From a virus: a stretch of DNA of 22,106 bases. The notes under the pieces are model-generated. The model was not told the DNA's origin, did no database searches, and saw only the letters and a list, made by a program, of their open reading frames with translations. The position numbers and the translations under genes are program-made. Shown here one piece after another: positions 6,796-14,723 of this stretch. Location: positions 1 through 22,106 of IMG/VR virus record IMGVR_UViG_3300013133_000078. One strand, given 5' to 3'. Positions within the stretch are counted from its first letter, which is position 1. Each line of letters starts with the position of its first letter.

Positions 6796-8676
6796 CTACG
6801 TCAACTGGCGCAAAATTGTGCGCGCGCTCGTGAACCCAAGGGGTACCACGTTCGCTTCCATTTCCAAACGGTCCTCGACTGGCGTGAACCGCAAACCAGC
6901 AATGCGCACAACTCGCTTATCGGCCAGCAATTGCTGCCGAGCCTCGAATTGCGCGCCCACCAGATCGTCGCCCGCGATACGATTGCCCACTTGCCTGCGC
7001 ATCCCGTCGTTCGGGTACAGCACGTTGTGTCCGCGCTCCGTGCGCAAGCGGCCCTCCAGACCCTGCTCCAGGTTCGGCACTCCCGAAATCGTGCGGATAT
7101 CCGTCCCACCGGACGCCGTGTCTACCGACCAGCCGTACTTTCCGTTGGGCAGCAATTTGCGCTCAATGTCGGTCCCCAACAGCGCGGCAATCTGACTGCC
7201 TCCCTCGTCAGGATTCCCCGTGGTGAAGGAATCAGGATTCGGCGCAACCTCTCGCACGGGCAGCACGATACGCTCACCGGGATGCAAGGTGCCCGGCAAC
7301 TGGGCAGACGCTGTGATGTACGGTGGCCTCAACCGATTCAGCTCTACCAACGTTTTCCACTCGTTCGGATCCCCGAGATACTTCGCCGCCAGAGATTGCA
7401 GCGTGTCCCCCTGCGCGACGATCCGCTCCTGGAAACCCGTGTATCGCTGATTCTTGCGATCATCTGCCGTCGAAACCATGCGCCCGCGGATAGCGTCACC
7501 CGCTCGAATGCCCTCGCCGAATGCCTTGCGCAAAGGCACGCGCCCGTTAGAAGCAGACGCTCGGGACTTGGCAGTGGTCACTGCCTCGTCTGTGATCGGA
7601 TCTTCCCCGGCGCGGTACCCCGCCGTCGCCTCCGCGTACCGTTGCTGCGTAGACTCAACGTCGAACCGCGCGTTCGCAAACAGTGAACCCGTCCACAGCT
7701 TATCCAGGCCGTCCGCAATCGAATCATAGGTCGCCGCAAGCGCAACAGTCAGATCCGCGGGCAAGGCTCCTGCGTTGGCGAAAAACGTGGAGGCGCTGTC
7801 CGCCAGCTCAGCCGTCGAATTGATGAACGACGCAGGGATATCCAGAAAGCGTCGCGTTCCGTTCAGAAACGCAGTCGCGGAATCCAGCACGCTGCGCACG
7901 TCGTCCACGACACCCGCTGCCCCGACAAACACGCGGCGAATATCGTCCTGCGCTGCCGTCAGATCGATGATATCCGCGTTCAGCGATTGCACGGCATCGC
8001 GCATGCTTGCCACGCCGTTTTTCAAGGAGGCAAGCGCACTCGCATCAGGGCTTTCCACCTTCACGCTATCGACGGCAGGGCCCACCACCGCAAGGCGAAT
8101 GGCGTACCGATACGTTACGCGCTCGCGGCCAGCACCGCGCTTGAGGTTAAACGTACGGGGCACCACTTGCAGGTGCAGATCGTCCTTCAGCGAGTGAAAC
8201 TCCAGCGTGGTTGTGTGCGCCGTCGCCGGGTTCTTTTTCAAGGCGCTGTACTGATCAAAGCACCGATTCCCCAGCCGCCAGAAGTGCATGTGACCCGACA
8301 TGGGATACGCGTCAGGATTCGTCAGCGTGGCCTTGCCACCAGGATCGACGCCCCCCACAAATTCGGGATTCCCTTGTCGCTCCGAAGAATCGGCCAGGGA
8401 CAGGCGCGTCGTGAAACCAGTGGTCCCCCCAATTGAGATCTCCCCGATTACGATCCCGCCCTCCTCACTGACGACGCCACCCTCCTGCAATGGCGTCAGT
8501 TCCACGGCAAACGGCAGCGTGTACTCAAAATCCTCGGGATTGATCACCAGCGGGAATTGCTGCGCGGTATCCCCTGTCCGCAGGACGAACGCGTACAAGC
8601 CTTTCATCGCGTAACGGGTGTCCCCCGTCGCGGACTGGCGCGCTTTCTCGTACTGTATTTGCGTCAGGGAAGGCAT
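6796..8676 (-). CDS. Baseplate fusion protein: CIS-tube-like, LysM and gp25-like domains
   Basis: A 626-aa protein that appears to combine parts usually encoded separately. The N-terminal 200 residues (FPLVINPEDFEYTLP, later TTTLEFHSLKDDLHLQ) resemble the N-terminal domain of contractile-injection tube-initiator proteins and XkdP/gp53-like baseplate proteins. Residues about 200-400 are helical and Ala-rich. A LysM domain lies at about 417-473 (ERIVAQGDTLQSLAAKYLGD, PNEWKTLVELNRL, LHPGERIVLP); in tails it binds the hub or tube rather than cell wall. The last 125 residues look like GPW/gp25 sheath-initiator proteins: NLEQGLEGRLRTERGHNVLY then PNDG. If so, one chain links hub, tube and wedge. 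The start is ATG 8676 after a 51-nt gap with only a weak ribosome site; an in-frame TAA upstream rules out a nearby longer version. LysM is confident, gp25-like fairly so, and the N-terminal call weaker. Confidence 0.85.
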   Translation of the reverse strand: MPSLTQIQYEKARQSATGDTRYAMKGLYAFVLRTGDTAQQFPLVINPEDFEYTLPFAVELTPLQEGGVVSEEGGIVIGEISIGGTTGFTTRLSLADSSERQGNPEFVGGVDPGGKATLTNPDAYPMSGHMHFWRLGNRCFDQYSALKKNPATAHTTTLEFHSLKDDLHLQVVPRTFNLKRGAGRERVTYRYAIRLAVVGPAVDSVKVESPDASALASLKNGVASMRDAVQSLNADIIDLTAAQDDIRRVFVGAAGVVDDVRSVLDSATAFLNGTRRFLDIPASFINSTAELADSASTFFANAGALPADLTVALAATYDSIADGLDKLWTGSLFANARFDVESTQQRYAEATAGYRAGEDPITDEAVTTAKSRASASNGRVPLRKAFGEGIRAGDAIRGRMVSTADDRKNQRYTGFQERIVAQGDTLQSLAAKYLGDPNEWKTLVELNRLRPPYITASAQLPGTLHPGERIVLPVREVAPNPDSFTTGNPDEGGSQIAALLGTDIERKLLPNGKYGWSVDTASGGTDIRTISGVPNLEQGLEGRLRTERGHNVLYPNDGMRRQVGNRIAGDDLVGAQFEARQQLLADKRVVRIAGLRFTPVEDRLEMEANVVPLGFTSARTILRQLT

Positions 8677-8727
8677 CGTCGGCTCTTACTCGTAACGGAT
8701 ATGATCGAGTGTGGGAAGTGCAAGGGG

Positions 8728-9243
8728 TCAGAAGATCGGCAACGCGCAGACAAATGGAGGCCCCGGCAACGGGTGCGTAACCGCCACGGTGCGCGTCCAC
8801 GCATCGTAAATGAGTGCCAACCCAGCCGCACTGGCCTCCAGTGTGGGGGCCGAAAAGGCGGCCAGCTGCGAGAGCAGCACAGGTGTTACGCCAGGGACCA
8901 CCAGTGTCGCGGGTAGCGCGGGAGGCACGGGCGTCCACAGCAACGGATTCGCCCAGAACGCCGTCAGCGCATTCGCGTACGCGTTGGAGCCCGCAGCCGG
9001 ATCGCGGGCAGTCCGCAGCCCCGCGGCCAGCAGGTTTGCCAGCACCGCTTGCTGCGCGGGCAGCACGGTCACGTTGATCAGCCCGCCGCAGGACTGCGCG
9101 TCCTTCGCGTAACCAGCGTACGCCTCCGCGAAGGCCATAGCCCCATCCTGTACCAAATCCGGACTGTACGACCCCACTTCGCGCGCGTCATTGAGCACGT
9201 ACTGCCGCAGCCGCGATTCCAGCAACGTCACGTTCAACGGCAT
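8728..9243 (-). CDS. Baseplate-region protein of unknown family (171 aa)
   Basis: The ATG at 9243 overlaps the spike gene's stop as TGATG, the same coupling seen elsewhere in the operon. A longer frame upstream (to 9357) only reads through the spike gene and is not a better start. The protein begins MPLNVTLLESRLRQYV, is Ala/Leu-rich and probably helical, contains ALTAFWANPLLWTPVPP, and ends in a hydrophobic PGPPFVCALPIF. No membrane segment is convincing. It lies between the spike and the LysM/gp25-like fusion, where some phages place a small tail or spike-associated protein. A spike-tip, wedge-bridging or spike-chaperone role is possible; the sequence does not decide between them. Confidence 0.75.
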   Translation of the reverse strand: MPLNVTLLESRLRQYVLNDAREVGSYSPDLVQDGAMAFAEAYAGYAKDAQSCGGLINVTVLPAQQAVLANLLAAGLRTARDPAAGSNAYANALTAFWANPLLWTPVPPALPATLVVPGVTPVLLSQLAAFSAPTLEASAAGLALIYDAWTRTVAVTHPLPGPPFVCALPIF

Positions 9244-10193
9244 CAGTACGTTTTCTTCCCGAAAATAAAATCCGAGCTGTGCTCGTTCGCGTCGAATCGA
9301 CTGAACGCGGCCTCGAACTCCGCAAGGTTCAACGGTGGGCCAATCGTGGGCCCCCACGCGGTCATTAACTTCAGGTTCTGAATGGCAGTGCGCAGATCCC
9401 CCATGATCGACTTCAGCTCGTTGCCCAGCGTAATCGGATCAGCAGCCCCGGCTCCAGGTGCACCCCCGAACAGGATGCGCCCCTGCGCGTCCAGTAACAG
9501 GCTCGTCTCGTTGGACCCGTCCGTCGTGCGTAACATCACCTTCCCGCCCACGCCACTGTTACTCTGCTCCGCACCACCAGGCCCCAGCTCAGGCTTTGCG
9601 GCACCCCGCGCGTCGATTGTCACGTTCCCAGCCGCGTCGATCTCCACCAACACCCCGTTGTGCCTGATCCTGCGCACGCGGCCATCTGCCGCTTTCGGCG
9701 TGTACCCGGCCTGCGGGTGCGGCACTTGCCACGGCAAAATCACAGGTTGTTCCGGATCGTTGTCCAGGAACGCCACCACCACGTGATCCCCGTCCGTCTG
9801 CTCAGAAGGCGTGGGCCCCTGCGCACTCGTCGGTTCTGACACCAGTTCGCCGCCCCCAAGGTGGATCGTCGCCCCCCGCGGCGTACGAAAATCCTCGTCC
9901 CACAGACCGTGCACCATCTGCAAATGAGGCACCTTGCTCAGTACGCGCGTGTACCGGCCAATCGTGCGCACGTCGCTCAGCATGCACCGCTGCTTGCCTG
10001 CCACCCACCCGTTCCGATCATCCTCGTCCGCGTAGTACGTCTGCAAAATCACGGCGGGAGTGATCCACCCCTGCGTGTTCTGCGGATTGTGATGCTCGTT
10101 CAGCGGCGCACGACGCACACCCGCCTGCGAGATATCCCCCGTTGGCAATCGCTGCACCTCGTAGCCAGACTGCAACCGTCGTCGTCGAAACAT
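9243..10193 (-). CDS. Baseplate central spike protein (gpV/gp5/gp45-like OB-fold)
   Basis: A 316-aa spike at the tip of the tail tube. Residues about 45-157 form an OB-fold of the gp5/gpV type, recognised from DGDHVVVAFLDNDPEQPVIL, which matches the usual G-D-x-V-x-V-x-F-x2-x-D-P-x2-P-V-I pattern. Residues about 170-245 are a short beta-rich needle segment (RIRHNGVLVEIDAAGNVTID, KVMLRTTDGSNETSLLLDAQ). The last 60 residues are helical and end SSDFIFGKKTY. There is no T4-type lysozyme insert, so cell-wall digestion must be supplied by another protein or is unnecessary. ATG 10193 overlaps the hub stop (TGATG). The order hub, spike, gp25-like, J is the canonical one. Confidence 0.88.
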   Translation of the reverse strand: MFRRRRLQSGYEVQRLPTGDISQAGVRRAPLNEHHNPQNTQGWITPAVILQTYYADEDDRNGWVAGKQRCMLSDVRTIGRYTRVLSKVPHLQMVHGLWDEDFRTPRGATIHLGGGELVSEPTSAQGPTPSEQTDGDHVVVAFLDNDPEQPVILPWQVPHPQAGYTPKAADGRVRRIRHNGVLVEIDAAGNVTIDARGAAKPELGPGGAEQSNSGVGGKVMLRTTDGSNETSLLLDAQGRILFGGAPGAGAADPITLGNELKSIMGDLRTAIQNLKLMTAWGPTIGPPLNLAEFEAAFSRFDANEHSSDFIFGKKTY

Positions 10194-11803
10194 CAGAACG
10201 CCTCCTTGTACAGCTCGGCCAACCCCTCTGTTACGTCCACCAGTTCCGCGTCAGTTCCCGAGAATCCGCGCGTAACCGTGAACGTCGTGGTGCTGGACTC
10301 CCCCGCCCCGGACGTGGCCGATCTCCACGTCCCTGCCACACCCTCGACGTAAAACTGCTCTTGATGCCCATGATCCCCACCGTCCAGGATCAACCGCTGC
10401 CCGATTCGGATCTCAGGCGCGAGTAACTTCGTCACGACCGTCCCTTGCCGCAGATACGGGTTCGGCGCGTTCCAATCCCGCAAGATCCGCTGCCAGATCC
10501 GACGCTCTGCCTGCCAGTCAGCCTCGCCCCCCTTGCCCTCGGCCACGTATTTCGTGGACTCCTGCAAAGCGCGCAGCCCACGGACTTCAATGTCACGCGG
10601 CCTCCAGACAGGCTTGCCGTACGCTGCCTGATTCGTTTTCGGGCCCAGCCCTACCTCGGCCAGCAATTCAAAAAGATTGAACCTATCGTGTCCTGCGCGG
10701 CCCAGGTCGGTTTGCAGCAGCGTCCAGGTTGGCAGCCTCCACGTCGGCAACGCGAACCACATTGAGTCCAGGCCCAGATCCGTCGTCGGGAATGGCCGCT
10801 CCCGGCAAAACGCGGCCATCGTCCCAAAGGGCTCCACGTCCGCCGTCGGCGACTGCCCGCCCAGCCGACTCGCAAACCGCTCGTTCTTGACCGACAGGAA
10901 CCGCGACAGGCCGTTCGGTGGCGTGAACGCCGCGGGCATCGCCAGATCGTACCAAAACTCGTTCAGCATCGGGTTCGCCCACTGCGTGAGCAACGAGTGC
11001 AAATCCTGCTCGCCCACCGTCCACAACCCAGGCTGGTTGTAGTAACCACCCCTCAGCCCCTTCGTGCCCGGCACCGCGTCGAACGTGATCACGTTCAGCG
11101 CATCGATCAGACGCTCGCCCACCTGCTTGCTGGCCAACGACGTAGGAAGCACCCACTGCCCCGCGGGATTCCCCGCAGCCGCTTCCGACGGATTGCTGTC
11201 AAACGCAGCCGTGATCAGAATCGAAAACAACTCGTCAGGTCGGCCACCCACAGACCCCTGGACCCGATCCGTGAACAGACCGCGCGCCAGCTCCCCCAAC
11301 GTTCGCGACCAAAGGCTTGACCACGTGATCGGGTACTCGAAAAACGCCCCGTGGTCCCTGCCCGTCAACGTGTACGTGATCGACGTGGCACCCCCGACAC
11401 TTGAACGCGCTTCCCTCACAGAATCCACTACCCCGCGCATCACTGGGATCTCAATCCCGTTGCGTAGCACGGACAAGTCTATCCAGTCCCCGTCGAGCAC
11501 AGCCTGATTCGTCAGCTCCAACAGCTCCCCGGTTTCCGTGTGCTTGGGCTTTACCGTCGCACTCCAACTACCTGCGGACTGCCCCATCTGCTTCGACCAC
11601 TGGATCGAAACAAGGGCAGCGTCACTGTCTTCCGTCCAATCCAGGACGATCATGCGCGAGCTGCGCGACCGCTTGAACGGGCTCAGATCGGCAACCGGAT
11701 AAATGCGCAGACGGGCACGCGTGTGCGGCGCAACAAACGCGCGACCAGGCTGTGACGCCAATCCAGGTAGCGAGACAGGCGATATTTGACGTGCAGTGCC
11801 CAT
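10193..11803 (-). CDS. Baseplate hub protein (gp27/gpD/gp44-like)
   Basis: A 536-aa protein encoded between tape measure and spike, the standard position of the trimeric hub that adapts six-fold tube to three-fold spike. The N-terminal region has a beta-barrel-like stretch (ALVSIQWSKQMGQSAGSWSA, DWIDLSVLRNGIEIPVMRGV, SITYTLTGRDHGAFFE) typical of tube-like hub domains. The C-terminal 100 residues (APEIRIGQRLILDGG, EQFYVEGVAGTWRSA, STTTFTVTRGF) match the last beta domain of gpD-type late control/hub proteins. The centre, about 200-440, is long and mixed, with many aromatics. The start ATG 11803 overlaps the tape measure stop (TGATG). Assigned from location plus C-terminal resemblance; subfamily unknown. 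Confidence 0.85.
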   Translation of the reverse strand: MGTARQISPVSLPGLASQPGRAFVAPHTRARLRIYPVADLSPFKRSRSSRMIVLDWTEDSDAALVSIQWSKQMGQSAGSWSATVKPKHTETGELLELTNQAVLDGDWIDLSVLRNGIEIPVMRGVVDSVREARSSVGGATSITYTLTGRDHGAFFEYPITWSSLWSRTLGELARGLFTDRVQGSVGGRPDELFSILITAAFDSNPSEAAAGNPAGQWVLPTSLASKQVGERLIDALNVITFDAVPGTKGLRGGYYNQPGLWTVGEQDLHSLLTQWANPMLNEFWYDLAMPAAFTPPNGLSRFLSVKNERFASRLGGQSPTADVEPFGTMAAFCRERPFPTTDLGLDSMWFALPTWRLPTWTLLQTDLGRAGHDRFNLFELLAEVGLGPKTNQAAYGKPVWRPRDIEVRGLRALQESTKYVAEGKGGEADWQAERRIWQRILRDWNAPNPYLRQGTVVTKLLAPEIRIGQRLILDGGDHGHQEQFYVEGVAGTWRSATSGAGESSTTTFTVTRGFSGTDAELVDVTEGLAELYKEAF

Positions 11804-13773
11804 CAGAACGTCGGCACCAACTTGCGGGCCAACTCCTCAAAGAACGCCTTGATCTTCTCCCACATACCGCCAAACCCGCCCTTCGTGAAATCCACAATAG
11901 TGTCTATCGCGTACCGCACAAGTCCGTTCAGCTTCGAGATCTCGTCTTTGAAGTTGCCCACTAACTTGCCCGTTTCGATCAAGTTGGCCTCCATCCCCTT
12001 CATGATTCCCGCCACCTCGTTTCCGATCCCGACACGCTGTGCCTCCAGCTCAGCGGCACCTCGTGCAGCGGGCGATACTTCCCCCGTGAGGCCCTTCGCC
12101 GACTTGATCATGTCCTGCATGCCGCCCCCAGCCGCTTGTCGCGACAGGATGGACGAAATGTCGGGCGTCTTGCCGTCGGCGAATGCTTTCAGCAGCGCGT
12201 CCGCTTGATCGAAATCAATGGACATTCCTGCTTCCCCCATTCGATCCACGAGGCTCAACGCAGCCCCAGGCTTGCCAAATCCACCCGATCCCTCCACCAA
12301 GCGCGCGATCATGTTCTGCCTCGTGGCAGCGTCGTTCTTGCTCAGCTTCCGGCGTGCGTCCTCGTACGACTGCAACCCGCCCGATGGATCGTAGCCCGCA
12401 GCACGCATCCACATCAGGTCCATTGGATCTTGCACGCCGTGCATGCCCGTCTTCTGCGCAGACGCAACAAGCCCGCTTGTGATCCTTCCCGCCTGCGATC
12501 CCTTCAGGCCCGCCGCGTTTAGGCTCATAGCCGTGGCCATCGCCTCGTCCATGCTCACCTTCATGCCCTCGCGCTCGGCCTTGGTTTGCAGATCCACCAA
12601 CGTCGTCAGCAGCTCGACAACCTGCGAACCCTCCAGATCCATCGCCGTCGCACCCTGCAACACCGACGCGAGGCTCTGCCCAGACATACCGCCGCCCCCG
12701 GCCATCCCGCCGCGCTGGAACCGTCCCGCCGTCTGCGCGTCCACGCCGTACACACGCTGCGCGGCCAGCGCCTCCTGGAAACGGTACATGTCGTACGTCT
12801 GCATTCGCCCGCCCTTGGCGTGCGCGAACTGACCCAGGTGGGCTTGCACCTCCGTCGGGGTGAAACCCATGTCCACCCCGAAATCCACACCGGGAAGTCC
12901 CCTGCTCGTCCCCGGCATATCCGTCACCGGACGTGACATCGCCTTGGGCTTGCTCTTTTGCTCTTTCGCCTGCGCGTCCAGCGCCGTTTGCAGATCCTTG
13001 GCGCGCTTCACGTCGTTGTCCGCGTCCTCGAACACGTCTCGGTGCTTGACCGCAGTGTCGGCCTTTGCCTGCGCCAAGATCTGACGCAACTCCAGGGGCA
13101 GCAGCGACCGCTCAGGCCCGCCCATCTCCTCCACGGCGACAGATCCGTTCTCGCGCCCCATGTACGGGATGTTCCCCATGCGCGCTTGCTGCCAGCCCAC
13201 CGCCGACTGGTACGACCCCGAAGCACTTCCCAATGCCCCCGCCGCGAACCCGCCCAGGATCGGAATGCCCGCCACCGCTTGCTGCAACCCACCCAGGCCC
13301 GGCGTCATGAACGGTGCCGCCCCCGCGCGCATCGCCTGCGCAGCGCCTGCGCCCAGCATCCTCCCTCCCATCCCAGGATCCGTCGGAATGTACTGAGCCA
13401 AGCCGCTCCCCTGCCCGAACCCCGCCACAAAGTTGCGCCCAAACCCCTGCGACTTTTTGCGCGTGGCGCGCGCCTCCGCGGCGTCCAACCTGCTCAACGA
13501 CTGCGACAGCAGATCGCCTTGCGTCTTTACGCTCTTGAGCTGCGCAGCCAGCTCCTTGTACGCCTCGGTCCCTTCCTTCACGCCCTTCAGCTGCTCGACC
13601 AGGGCAGCTTGCTGCTTCACAACCGCCGAGAAATCTTTTTCGAGCCCGACAGCTTGCTTGCGGAAATCTGAAATTCGGTTCGGCGCAAACGTCTCGCGAA
13701 TGGTCTGCGCCATCTTCTTGAGCGCAGACCCTTCCGCTTCAACCTTGATCCTTGTTTTGACTTCCGTGGTCAT
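11803..13773 (-). CDS. Tail tape measure protein (656 aa)
   Basis: I choose ATG 13773 because it overlaps the chaperone stop as ATGA and follows GGGACGAAGC; a GTG four codons upstream (13785) would add MGRS and is less likely. Residues about 35-105 form a coiled coil (DFSAVVKQQAALVEQLKGVK, LAAQLKSVKTQGDLLSQSLS). A Gly/Ala-rich hydrophobic stretch at about 143-188 (GGLQQAVAGIPILGGFAAGA) may be the membrane-active part used during DNA ejection. The rest is helical with many Gln, Met and Gly. The C-terminus, EKIKAFFEELARKL, is amphipathic. Placement directly after the frameshifted chaperone and before the hub is diagnostic. If about 1.5 angstrom per residue applies, the tail would be roughly 100 nm. 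No peptidase or lytic transglycosylase motif is evident. Confidence 0.9.
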   Translation of the reverse strand: MTTEVKTRIKVEAEGSALKKMAQTIRETFAPNRISDFRKQAVGLEKDFSAVVKQQAALVEQLKGVKEGTEAYKELAAQLKSVKTQGDLLSQSLSRLDAAEARATRKKSQGFGRNFVAGFGQGSGLAQYIPTDPGMGGRMLGAGAAQAMRAGAAPFMTPGLGGLQQAVAGIPILGGFAAGALGSASGSYQSAVGWQQARMGNIPYMGRENGSVAVEEMGGPERSLLPLELRQILAQAKADTAVKHRDVFEDADNDVKRAKDLQTALDAQAKEQKSKPKAMSRPVTDMPGTSRGLPGVDFGVDMGFTPTEVQAHLGQFAHAKGGRMQTYDMYRFQEALAAQRVYGVDAQTAGRFQRGGMAGGGGMSGQSLASVLQGATAMDLEGSQVVELLTTLVDLQTKAEREGMKVSMDEAMATAMSLNAAGLKGSQAGRITSGLVASAQKTGMHGVQDPMDLMWMRAAGYDPSGGLQSYEDARRKLSKNDAATRQNMIARLVEGSGGFGKPGAALSLVDRMGEAGMSIDFDQADALLKAFADGKTPDISSILSRQAAGGGMQDMIKSAKGLTGEVSPAARGAAELEAQRVGIGNEVAGIMKGMEANLIETGKLVGNFKDEISKLNGLVRYAIDTIVDFTKGGFGGMWEKIKAFFEELARKLVPTF

Positions 13774-14249
13774 GCTTCGTCCCACTCACTTTCAGGTGGT
13801 GCTTGCTTCCGCTCGAAATCCGCAGCCGTGATCAACCCGTGCACGGCCCTGTATTCCCAGTAGTCGCCCAATGGATCCCCTGTCCTGCGAACCTGATTCC
13901 ACGCTTGGGCCGCTTGTGCTTGCGACGCGCCGTAAAGCACCTTTCGCTCGCTCGGCTCCAGAATGTCTTCGAGCGAACGCAACCGATCCAGCTGCGCGAC
14001 CGATAACTCGGCCACGGTGCTCCTCAACGCATCCCACTCGGTTGCCGCGTGGAAGTAAAACTCCTCCAGCAAGTCCCCCGGCGTGCGGTCCTCGAACGGC
14101 ACCCCTGCGTACTGCGGATATCGCGTGGCATGCCATGCTCGTAAACGTCCGATTCCGGTGCTAACCGCTGCTTTCGCCGCTTCCCGCAGACGATCCCCGT
14201 CGGAGAAACGTGGCCTCGTGAGAGACGACCTCCGTGTACAGCAGGTCAA
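13770..14249 (-). CDS. Tail assembly chaperone, downstream frame (T part of a G-T frameshift fusion)
   Basis: This frame overlaps the first chaperone ORF by 89 nt in another phase and ends at TGA 13770, overlapping the tape measure ATG. It has no ATG codon anywhere; the only nominal start is a TTG at 14249 directly after a stop. Its first 17 or so residues (CCTRRSSLTRPRF) look like out-of-frame translation, and sensible sequence begins near DGDRLREAAKAAV. That is what is expected when it is made only as an extension of the upstream ORF, as in lambda G/GT and the Mu, P2 and HK97 equivalents. The phase needs +1 or -2 slippage. The domain is mostly helical (LLEEFYFHAATEWDALR, SQAQAAQAWNQVRR) and would recruit the tape measure. 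The fusion would be about 284 aa. Confidence 0.82.
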   Translation of the reverse strand: MTCCTRRSSLTRPRFSDGDRLREAAKAAVSTGIGRLRAWHATRYPQYAGVPFEDRTPGDLLEEFYFHAATEWDALRSTVAELSVAQLDRLRSLEDILEPSERKVLYGASQAQAAQAWNQVRRTGDPLGDYWEYRAVHGLITAADFERKQAPPESEWDEA

Positions 14250-14625
14250 TCAGCTCCTCGTAAAACAGATCGTCCAGCTTCCGCGCCCACTTTGGAAACC
14301 CCTCGACCGTCTGATCCAGGGACACCATCAGGTGCGCCAGCTTTTCGTTCAGGATCCACACGTCCGCGTCCAGGGCAGCAACCGTGAGATCAGCTGCCAG
14401 CTTGGCCTTGATGATCTTCACCTGCCGACGCTGGCCGACCGTGAGCACCTTGTTGCGGAAATGACCACGCCACCGATTCCCCTGCGGATCCCGCCAGTCG
14501 ATCTCGAACTCGTACGTCAGCGCGGCCTTCGGGTCCACAGAAGCTGCGTCGTCGCCCGCTTCCTGATTGCGCCCAGTCACCTTGTCCGCGATAGCTGCCG
14601 AGTCTCCCAGTTCCGGTATGTTCAC
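14161..14625 (-). CDS. Tail assembly chaperone, upstream frame (G part)
   Basis: A 154-aa protein with GTG start at 14625 and GAGGAG 5 nt upstream, a strong ribosome site. It opens with an acidic, disordered 30 residues (MNIPELGDSAAIADKV). A globular domain follows: ALTYEFEIDWRDPQGNRWRG, KVLTVGQRRQVKIIKAKL, and ALDADVWILNEKLAHLMVSL. This layout resembles chaperone subunits of myovirus tails. It ends in a low-complexity RRGSSAGSGESSG at TAG 14161. Position between tail tube and tape measure and the overlapping second frame are the hallmarks of the G/GT pair, which binds and solubilises the tape measure before tube polymerisation. Not part of the finished virion in known systems. Confidence 0.85.
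   Translation of the reverse strand: MNIPELGDSAAIADKVTGRNQEAGDDAASVDPKAALTYEFEIDWRDPQGNRWRGHFRNKVLTVGQRRQVKIIKAKLAADLTVAALDADVWILNEKLAHLMVSLDQTVEGFPKWARKLDDLFYEELIDLLYTEVVSHEATFLRRGSSAGSGESSG
14194..14208 (-). promoter_or_regulatory. Candidate programmed frameshift region in chaperone overlap
   Basis: In the overlap the zero-frame codons read TTT CTC CGA CGG GGA TCG. Two slips would enter the downstream frame. One is +1 on TTT, re-pairing tRNA-Phe with TTC, then TCC GAC GGG. The other is -2 on GGA, re-pairing tRNA-Gly with GGG in the CGGGGA run, then GAT CGT. Both join the frame just before DGDRLREAA. No obvious pseudoknot was identified by eye. The region is well supported; the exact slip is a guess. 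Confidence 0.5.
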
Positions 14626-14723
14626 AGTCGCTCCTCGTTTGGAGCCTCCGCCGTTGGCGTCAAAACCGACAAGTCGGTAAGTTGCAGAATCAGCAACTTA
14701 CCAGCTGCGGTCAATCCCGGCTA
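14626..14723 (-). other. 98-nt non-coding gap, longest in the window
   Basis: This is the only intergenic stretch near 100 nt in an otherwise overlapping operon. It holds the 10-bp hairpin, a second short palindrome followed by TTTT, and the GAGGAG ribosome site of the chaperone. I find no convincing -10/-35 promoter by eye. Confidence 0.7.
14676..14702 (-). terminator. Perfect 10-bp inverted repeat between tail tube and chaperone genes
   Basis: Arms 14676-14685 and 14693-14702 are exactly complementary around a 7-nt loop (coding-strand arm GGTAAGTTGC). The structure starts 21 nt after the tail tube stop. In the coding direction it is followed at once by a second short palindrome (CCGACTTGTCGG) and TTTTG. 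It may act as a weak terminator, attenuator or RNA end-protector that keeps tube and sheath expression above that of the chaperone. The T tract is short, so full termination is unlikely. Confidence 0.55.

Noticed and set aside
6161-7195. 344-aa plus-strand open frame, and similar ones at 5375-6151, 15785-16678 and 16703-17506
   Set aside because: They are antisense to confidently identified tail genes, are rich in Arg/His/Gln as expected from high-GC antisense translation, and match no family.
8677-8727. Possible promoter in the 51-nt gap (TTGCAC and TATCCG on the minus strand, about 16 nt apart)
   Set aside because: Only about three of six bases match each consensus box, which is expected by chance; no supporting terminator before it.
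9244-9357. Upstream extension of the 171-aa protein to a start at 9357
   Set aside because: The extra 38 residues only read through the spike gene in another frame; ATG 9243 with TGATG coupling is better.
9243-10193. Lysozyme domain within the spike, as in T4 gp5
   Set aside because: No inserted catalytic domain or Glu/Asp motif is visible between OB-fold and needle; the length is fully used by OB-fold, beta needle and C-terminal helix.
13774-13785. GTG start for the tape measure four codons upstream
   Set aside because: ATG 13773 overlaps the chaperone stop (ATGA) and has the better spaced ribosome site.
14249-14627. Chaperone frame pair as a sequencing error splitting one gene
   Set aside because: The overlap layout between tube and tape measure is the known position for programmed frameshifting, and plausible slip sites exist; an indel remains possible but less likely.
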